Program-made: the position numbers and the translations under genes
Notes under the pieces: generated by a model
Database searches by the model: none
What the model saw: the letters and a program-made list of their open reading frames with translations, nothing else
Told to the model about the DNA's origin: nothing
In this document: in pieces, positions 57,601 to 64,000 of the stretch
Layout: each line of letters opens with the position of its first letter
Position numbering within the stretch: position 1 is the first letter of the stretch
Assembly: GCA_025677825.1 (NCBI GenBank)
Contig: JAIXMO010000084.1
Location: 1 to 64,000 of the forward strand
DNA length: 64,000 bases
Direction: 5' to 3'
From: Helicostylum pulchrum
Taxonomy: Eukaryota > Mucoromycota > Mucoromycetes > Mucorales > Mucoraceae

Positions 57601-60600
57601 ATATATTGTGCAAAACGACTATACAATATTTGACGATATTGCTCAATAACTTCAAGGTATTCCTTTTGAGTACGACAAGTGGAAAGACGACGCATAAAGA
57701 TAATTTTCCACCAGCTGATAATCAAACGAGACTCACGGTAGATAATGTAAGAACTCTTGGTAGTCTTACGGGCAAGAGATAAATCAGATTTCTTAACAGA
57801 AGCGACTTCCTGGGTGCTTTCAATTTTGGCACCGTTTTCAATAGCCTTAGTAATACTAGTAACAGTAGATACCTTAGCACCGGTAGTTGTGGTAGAGGTC
57901 TTTCCGAAGACAGGAACGGAGAATTTCCATTGAATAGATTTTACGGTGCTAGAGATGTGGGAAGAACCGAGTAAAACAACGGCACCATCCTTCAATTCAG
58001 AAGAACCAAGAACGTATAAGTCGTGACTATCGAGTTCAATACAGCCGTCATAAGTTAAGATCCATTTTTGGCTACTAACGCCAGCTTCAGCTGAATGAAC
58101 AACCTTAGAAGAAACAGAAATAGAACCTAATTATTTAAAAAATGTTAGTTGGAAAATATAAAACTTGATAATAATGTGCTTTTAATTTACCTTGAATATC
58201 AATGACAAATTTACTACCATAGTTGATTAAAAGACCATCATTATATGTCCATAATTGATTCTTGAAAGACTTGAAGTCCAACTTCTTCAAAACGAGCTCA
58301 GAGTTCTTATCTTGAACGGAGAGAACCAAATCATCAGCAGAGTTGCCAGCCTTGACAAAGAACCAGGTAGAAACAGGGAAGATTCCTCTTCTGGTGGTTG
58401 TGCTGGTTAAAATACTCCAGTCAGACTTTTGCTTATAGATCCAAGAGTAAGCAGAAGAAATAGCTAAAATAGATTTCTTTTCGTACTCGGCATCAGAAAT
58501 AACAGGAATATGAAGTTCCAATCCTTGAGTTTCCTTAGAGGAGCAGTCAGAGGTTACACCCAGCTTATAGGATCCAGAAGAAATTATAATGAAGCGAATG
58601 TAATAGATGATCTTGGAAATACGAACAGAGATTGATCCATTAGTAGAAATATAGAATTTTTGGTTAAGAGTGCTATGAGAGTTTGATAAAACCCAACGAT
58701 GAGCTATTAAAAATGTCAATATCGTTTATATTGTTAATATTTACACTTTTTCAAATAACTTACTAGTACTCAAAACAAGACGGAGCATGTATCTGTAATT
58801 AATCAAATAACCATCGACATAAGTCCACAAGAATCTTCTGTAATCGATATCAGTAGAGAATTGGTAAAGACCAACTTGGCTTTGAGCAGTTTCGCCAGAA
58901 CCAAGGAAGTACTTTTCAACACCGAAGCGAATGAAGAACCAACCTTCAGTTCCAGGCCATTGGTTTTGAGAAGTCACCTTATGACAATAGGTTTCCTTGA
59001 GCCACTTGTATGAAATAATAGCAGAAGCGGAACTAGTAACCTTTTCGACCTTTCCGGACTCAATGATCTTAACACCAGACTCACCTTGACTGATAGGAAT
59101 CAAAGCAGGAACCAAAATTTCCCAATGTTGTTCAGGACGAGCTTCCTTCTTGACAAGAGATTTGGCTTCTTGAACATAGACATCGATTGTTGTGTGAGTG
59201 TCAGAGCGTTGAGTTTCTTTAAGAGACAAAACGAGAGAACGCTTAGACTTGAGATGGAGTGATCTGTCCGAGTCGAAATCCCAAACTTGATCATCAGTAC
59301 CTTCAGACTTCGAGTTACGGCAAGAAAGATGAGCACGTTCACCAGCAGCAAGAACATCAGTAGCAGCATCCAAAACTAATGTACGGCCCTTAAGATTGAC
59401 CAAGAAACCATTTTGACAGGACCAGAGTTGACTAGCGTAATCGGTAGACTTCATCTTGGTCAAAACAACAAAACTGTTCTCTTGAACATCACCAAGGATA
59501 TCCAATACATAACCATGCAAGGAACTCTTAATAAAGAAATAACCGGTAGGAAGACCATTGAGGTGAGTCTTATAACGAACAATCTTTTCAAAACCAGTAG
59601 GAATATAGTTCTCATCCAATTGGAAAGAGTCCTTACGATGTAAGCGGTTAGACTTTGAAGAGCTAGACTTCTTCAAAACGGCAGTTTCGACAGTAGCTTC
59701 AGACTTAACAACAGTTTCAACAGAAGCATCAGTTTCAGACTTTACATGAGTAGAGGCAACAGCTTGGGGTTTAGCAGGAGTCTCGATAGTAGCAGCAAGG
59801 TCGGTTTTAACAGAAGTATCGACAGTTGTAATAGTAGCAACATGAGTCTTCTCTTCATTTTCAGGCTTACTAGTGACAACATCTACAGAAGCGGCAGCAC
59901 CAGCGGCACCAGCAGCAACAGATACAATGGCACCGGCAGTAATAATAGCAACACCAGCTGCTTCGTTGGAGGTAGAAGTAGATGATGAAGGTGTTTGAAT
60001 AGGTGTCTCGATCTCGAGTTCCTCTCCAGCTTCAACAACGGCTTCGGCTTCGGCTTCAGCCTCAGCTTCAGCTTCAGCTTCGGCCTCTTCCTCTTCATCC
60101 AACTCCTCGTCTTCTTCCTTAATGGCAATATTTTCTTCTTCGCACTTTTCAATGACTAAATCGCCTTCAGTAACAGCCTCAGTAGCACCACCAACACGTT
60201 TGGTAAAGACAGGCTTGGAGAAAGACCAGCGTAACCATTGTTCAGACTTAAGAGAAGAAACTTGTTTCTCACCTACATTAGTGTGAATAATTTTAATTTT
60301 ATTAATACCTACCATGGCACCTTCCAAAGACGCCTCACTAGAGCTTGCAACACCAATAGCCAATCTTTGATTACATCTCAAATGAATTTCACCATCAGCA
60401 CCGAGGTCCCAGAATTGACCTTCATTGGATGCTTTTTCGTTGAGATAGACTTGGGCTTGAGCATCTTCAACTGTAATGTCTTCAGAAGCTTGAGCATCAA
60501 GAACCAAACCAGTCTCCTCATTGTACAAGAAACCATTCTTGTAAGTCCAGAGCTGCCACTTGTAGGCCTTAAAGTTTAATGTACGAATAACAACTCTATA

Positions 60601-63600
60601 CTTGGAACTAGATTCATCCTTTTCAACGGTTAAAGCCAAGTTCTTATCGCCTTGAGTACAGCGAATAAAGAAGCCGCCTTCAGGGAATATACCCCAACGA
60701 CGAGTGATAACAGTCTTGGTGGTACGTTCATAACGCTGAGAGCTAGACTCTTCAATAGAACAAGAACTTCCGACCTTTTCCAAAACAAGGCTATCCTTGT
60801 TAGCTTGTTGAGCAGCATAAGTAGTATGAGCACACTTTCCAAAGACAGGGTATGCAAAAGACCATTGTTGATAATCAAGAGTTAAATCACCACGCTTAAC
60901 AAGTTTCAAATCAGCACCATCCTTAGCATGAGTACCAATAGAACTGAGAACTAAGTCACTAGTAGCTTGAGGGTGAAGATGACCATTAACAGAAAGACCC
61001 CACATTTGGTTCTTACGACTAGAACGTAAAAATTTGGGACTCCATTGAATCATATTTGCGTTAGAAACAAGCTTTCCACCAGCAACATCAATAACATAAT
61101 CAGTATCGAAGTTGACTAAACATCCATCACTACGGTATCTCCATAATTGACGCTTGTAAGTCTTGAAATCCAATTTAGCCAAAATCAATTTAGCACCCTT
61201 CTTCTTATCTGTGACAGTAATAATGAGGTTTTCATCGCACTTGGAGCGAATGAACATCCAACCCTTAGGGAAAACACCGTATAAGTGAGTAACCATCTTA
61301 TGTTCCACTTCAGCACCTTTTTTTTAAAAAATAAAATAAATTAGTATCTGGCGTAAAATCCCTTCTTTTTTTTTTTCTTAAAAAAATACTCACTCTTCTT
61401 ATAAGTCCAAATAGATAAAACAATTCTCTGGAAGCTGATAAGATATGAAATCTCTCTCTTTTCCTTTTCAGAGTAACGAAGCTCATATCTACCATAAAGA
61501 ACTCTCCAAGAATAATAACTAGTAGTTGTGGTTTGAATAGTCCAGACACCGTTAACTTGAACAAGACCAAGACCGAATTGTTCATCCTTCTTAGACATGA
61601 TAGAACCATCGACTCTCATAGTCCAAGATTGACAAATGTCACCAGCAACTTCAGAGCTTAAAACAAGTCTAGCTCCTTGGGTAAATTTATCTACAAATTC
61701 GTGACACGTATTTAATTAATAAGTTACACGATTAAAAAAAAAACTTTAAAACCTTACCTTGAGCACGCATAACTAAACCTGTAGCACAGTGCACGAGATA
61801 CCCATTTTTATAAGTCCATTTGAATAAACTACTATGATCAATTTCGAGTTTCCTCATAACAAGTACTGAACCAGATTCAGAATTTTCAGGGGCCAATGCA
61901 GTTCCATCAGGACCACCAATATAAAATTCACCTTGAGGCCATTGGGCAACAGGGTGTCTATTAATATGCTTAACGGTTGTAGTGGCGGTAGTAGTAGTGC
62001 TACGCCATTCTCTGAGAATAGAATTAGACCAGTGAGAAAGAATTTGTACACCGGAGCGGTAGCCAAATTTAGGAATTAAGAAACCCCAACGTAATTCCTC
62101 AGAATACTTGTGGTTACAAAGAGTAAGTCTATACTTGTTTTTATCTTGGGTTTCAACAGAGAGCGCAAGCTTAGAGTCAGAAGAACCGTAAATGAGATAT
62201 CCGTCAACAGTCATATACCACTTTTGACTGACATTGTTACTTTGAACCAAGTCAGCTCCAGCGGCAAAGGCTAAAAAAGGGAGCAATGCAAATTAGATTA
62301 GAGATATAAATAAATAAATATGTAATACTTACAGCTAACATCGATAGATAAATCAGTGGCGTAATTTACTAATTTACCAGAAGAGTAGCTCCAAAGTTGG
62401 TGTTCCCAACGTTTATGGTCGAGAGACTTCAACTCAATAGATTTCTCATGAGCAGTTAAGAGTAAAGGAGACTCGTTAGTGGAACCATAAACGTAAGAGC
62501 GAATAAAGAACCAGCCGCTAGGGTAAGCAGCATATCTGAAAGTGTTGATCTTAGTGACAGTAGCTAATTTAGAGAAAAAATTGTTAGCTTAAGAAAATAC
62601 ACATGTTAATTTGTCCTCTTACTTGTCTTTTTCTTGAAAACAGGCAACACAAAGTTCCAACATTGTTCCTTGTGACCAGCAGAACGTCTTTCGGACAAGT
62701 ATAAGGAAGAACGAACAGTTTCACTTTCCTTGATAGTCAATACGAGGCCCTTGTTGCTTTGAGGGAAAATGATACCTTCAGGGGATAAAGCCCACTGTTG
62801 GTTTTGATTTTCATGGCTCTTTTGTTTATATTGACAAATACCAGCTCCACTCTTAATAGAACCTATTTATAAAAATATTGTAAGACAAAAAAAAACAATT
62901 GCCATAAAAAGTTGTATTTCAACTTACCACCACGAATATCGAGAACCATGCCAGAAGCCTTGTTAATAACATATCCATCAGTATATTTCCAAAGTTGACG
63001 AGAGTAGTTTCCAGTATCCAACTTGGTAGCAGCGACCTCAGCAGCAATAACACCAGTTTCAAGGACGGTAAGAACGAGACCGCGAGCTTGAGACTTGACA
63101 AAGAACCAACCGTTGGGGAAAATACCTCTTTGTTCGGTCTTTACGGTTTCACTCTTCTTGAAGACGGGTAAAACGACAGTGAACTTTTGATGTTGATGAC
63201 CCTTGCTTCTCTTTTGTAGATGAAGATGAGCACCTTCACGGCTTCCAAACCAGCTTTCCTTGAAACCAATAACGTAAGTCTTATCAGACTTTAAAGTAAG
63301 CTCACCTTCGGGGGAGAGAATCCAAGCTTGAGTGTTATCGTTGGAAGCGGTTGTAGCCACTTGAACGATATCCGCACCATCCCTAACTGAGTTATTTTCA
63401 ATGCCGAGGACTAAGCCTGAGAATTTATTGACAACACGGTGAGAAGAAACATCATAGGTCCAGAGTTGACTATCATAGGCTCTCTTTCGAAGAGCATCGA
63501 TAGTAAGTTGAGTACCAGTATGAGAGTTTGCGGATTCAAGACTGATGTAAAGACCGGAGGCATCAGACTTTAAGAAGAATGTAGAATCAGGGAATGATCC

Positions 63601-64000
63601 AGTAGGGACAGTATTACATTCAGAATGGTCGATACTAGTAAAAGAACCAGTGGTAGAACGGATAGAACGGGAATCTAAAAAAAAAAAGACGTTAGCGCAA
63701 AACCCTACAACACTAAAAAAAAATAAGCTTTACCATCTTCCTTGATTTGGGAGACAGCGGGGACTTGGACAGCAGGGGAAAGACTCTTTAAAGTACTAGA
63801 GCTAGCGCTCTTTTGGGCTTCAATTGATCTTTCCTTGACGATAGGAAGAACAAAGTCCCAACGTTGTTCCTTGCGATCAAGATGGCGCTTATCAACAAGT
63901 TGAAGGTGAACATGAAGACCTTCACGACGAGCGAAGAAAGACTCCTTAATACCAAGAACAAGAGTAGGCTTGTTAACCAAGAATACATGGCCATAAGGAG
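40763..64000 (-). CDS. Giant modular protein: beta-trefoil repeats, Val/Gly-rich repeats, tandem helical cassettes, HAD-like C-terminus (5' end outside window)
   Basis: One gene read from beyond 64000 to the stop at 40763, with about 21 kb of coding sequence here (about 7,000 residues). Exons in order include: edge to about 63733; about 63675-62930; about 62865-62625; about 62563-62337; 62268-61758; 61690-61395; 61316-58764; 58703-58191; 58126-54686; then eight pairs of cassette exons (54609 down to 42679); and the last exon 42618-40763. Introns are 55-80 bases with GTAAGT-type donors and TAG/CAG acceptors. The domain order is trefoil-like QxW repeats, a Val/Ile/Lys/Asp repeat exon, helical cassettes, then a haloacid-dehalogenase-like domain. 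No transmembrane helix of ordinary type is clear, except Gly-rich hydrophobic stretches near 55200, 55460 and 55950. Lys/Glu-rich composition suggests a soluble, extended structural protein. Function unknown. Reading all exons as one gene is an inference from phase-compatible splice sites and the absence of stops; a transcript would prove it. Confidence 0.8.
42679..43846 (-). repeat. Cassette 8: exon B 43846-43385, variant exon A 43311-42679
   Basis: The helical half equals the other A exons, but the tail is different: six or so 11-residue units like KKVVEVVKEED replace the KKETVV units. This is an older, diverged form of the same 11-residue periodicity. Confidence 0.9.
43922..45470 (-). repeat. 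Cassette 7: exon B 45470-45009, exon A 44935-43922
   Basis: Five minisatellite copies, the same as cassette 2. Confidence 0.9.
45546..46961 (-). repeat. Cassette 6: exon B 46961-46500, exon A 46427-45546
   Basis: Three minisatellite copies. The first 40 bases of this B exon carry variants (CACAAGTCTTGGAACC on the plus strand, against CGCAAGTCTTAGAACC elsewhere) that match the start of the gene's last exon. Confidence 0.9.
47020..48051 (-). repeat. Cassette 5: exon B 48051-47590, short variant exon A 47517-47020
   Basis: The A exon has no 66-bp minisatellite: after KKEEAKKETIVSQVDEKKEA it goes straight to EIVVVSKDQL. The intron after it also differs in sequence from the other A-to-B introns. 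Confidence 0.9.
48127..49872 (-). repeat. Cassette 4: exon B 49872-49411, exon A 49338-48127
   Basis: Longest A exon, with eight copies of the 66-bp minisatellite. One copy has a single silent change at 48587 (AAG to AAA, Lys), the only base difference I noticed inside the minisatellite blocks. Confidence 0.9.
49948..51429 (-). repeat. Cassette 3: exon B 51429-50968, exon A 50895-49948
   Basis: The A exon has four copies of the 66-bp minisatellite, the same length as cassette 1. Confidence 0.9.
51505..53052 (-). repeat. Cassette 2: exon B 53052-52591, exon A 52518-51505
   Basis: The A exon has five copies of the 66-bp minisatellite. Otherwise the same as cassette 1 by eye. Confidence 0.9.
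53128..54609 (-). repeat. Cassette 1: exon B 54609-54148, exon A 54075-53128
   Basis: The A exon has four copies of the 66-bp minisatellite (KKETVVTKPED plus KKETVVVKVED). Confidence 0.9.
54686..58126 (-). other. 3.4-kb exon of the giant gene: helical bundles and Val/Ile/Lys/Asp repeats
   Basis: The exon starts with the end of a trefoil (LGSSELKDGAVVLLGSSHIS, WKFSVPVFGK) and goes on with helical repeats of about 120 residues, each holding one or more Trp (SSYIIYRESRLIISWWKIIF; IRYWLRTLYIRISEASKNG). Its last third is an irregular array of units like KDSEKVTVGVITEEDTI and KVDVVKKDSETIIVDEK. These are interspersed with Gly-rich hydrophobic blocks (GGVIAGGIIAGVISGVVSDK; ISGGVVAGGIIAGSII). The final residues (KVEDKKDTIATEVETKKETT ... 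KDQLT) are identical to the end of the cassette A exons, so the array's repeat boundary lies inside this exon. Confidence 0.75.
58764..64000 (-). other. Ricin-type beta-trefoil-like repeat region of the giant gene
   Basis: Units of roughly 150-170 residues recur. Each begins like PNGWFFVKSQARGLVLTV, has K-L-D-x-x-x-x-x-R-Q-L-W-K-Y followed by DGYVINKASGMVLDIRGG, then Q-x-W-x-L-S-P-E-G and a closing FVLPVFKK. RQLW, NQLW, QQWS and NQMW are the QxW motif of ricin-B lectin-like trefoils. At least eight such starts are visible between 64000 and 58200. Trefoils of this type usually bind sugars, or act as scaffolds as in fascin. An Ala/Glu-rich disordered linker (EAEAEAEAEAEA, then Ala/Val/Gly-rich) splits two trefoils near 59880-60100. 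Ligand unknown. Confidence 0.65.

Overview
This window is nuclear DNA of a fungus, most likely an early-diverging mould of the Mucoromycota (Mucorales-like). The evidence is AT-rich DNA, genes split by many 50-80 bp GT-AG introns, a spliceosomal U2 snRNA, a mitochondrial GatA with a presequence, a LIM-C1-RhoGAP protein, fatty-acid-type P450s and Fanzor relics. Gene models were built by hand: each exon junction was checked for GT/GC-AG ends and reading phase, and in most genes the joined exons give one open frame. Product names come from motif recognition, not database searches.

Layout. 1-1309 (-): cohesin loader Scc2/NIPBL, 3' part outside the window. 2148-3314 (-): inositol polyphosphate multikinase. 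4198-7026 (+): large Asn-rich protein of unknown function. 7246-9375 (-): broken Fanzor (eukaryotic TnpB-like nuclease). 10728-10925 (+): U2 snRNA. 11220-11984 (+): small predicted membrane protein. 13382-15325 (+): cytochrome P450. 15698-16460 (+): Siw14/Oca-type phosphatase-like protein with a degenerate active site. 17430-18435 (+): a second Fanzor relic of a different subfamily. 19128-20702 (+): pogo/CENP-B-like transposase gene with an intact frame but a changed catalytic Asp. 21397-22530 (+): decayed coiled-coil/AT-hook gene. 24464-26373 (+): second P450, with the same exon structure as the first. The stretch between the two P450s thus holds a cluster of selfish-element remains.

The next 14 kb is dense, ordinary gene space: PRA1/Yip3 (26761-27490, -), mitochondrial GatA (28608-30619, +), LIM-C1-RhoGAP (30706-33861, +), FAM32A (34014-34447, +), C2 plus class-3 lipase (34648-37411, +), a zinc-cluster/HNH-nuclease-like protein (37898-39676, +) and AP-1 sigma adaptin (39764-40547, -). 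Several of these concern membrane traffic and lipid or small-GTPase signalling (PRA1, AP-1 sigma, RhoGAP, lipase, IPMK), but nothing in the sequence shows that they are co-regulated.

The last 23 kb (40763 to the window end, -) is the most unusual part. It is one giant gene whose 5' end lies beyond the window and which codes for roughly 7,000 residues here. Its order is: repeated ricin-type beta-trefoil-like domains with QxW motifs; a 3.4 kb exon of Val/Ile/Asp/Lys repeats with Gly-rich hydrophobic stretches; eight tandem copies of a two-exon helical-repeat cassette, near-identical even in their introns; and a C-terminal haloacid-dehalogenase-like domain that has lost key residues. The cassettes differ mainly in the copy number of an internal 66-bp (22-codon) repeat. 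All cassette exons are phase 1-1, so whole units can be gained or lost without breaking the frame. I know of no described protein with this architecture; it is my main candidate for an undescribed system.
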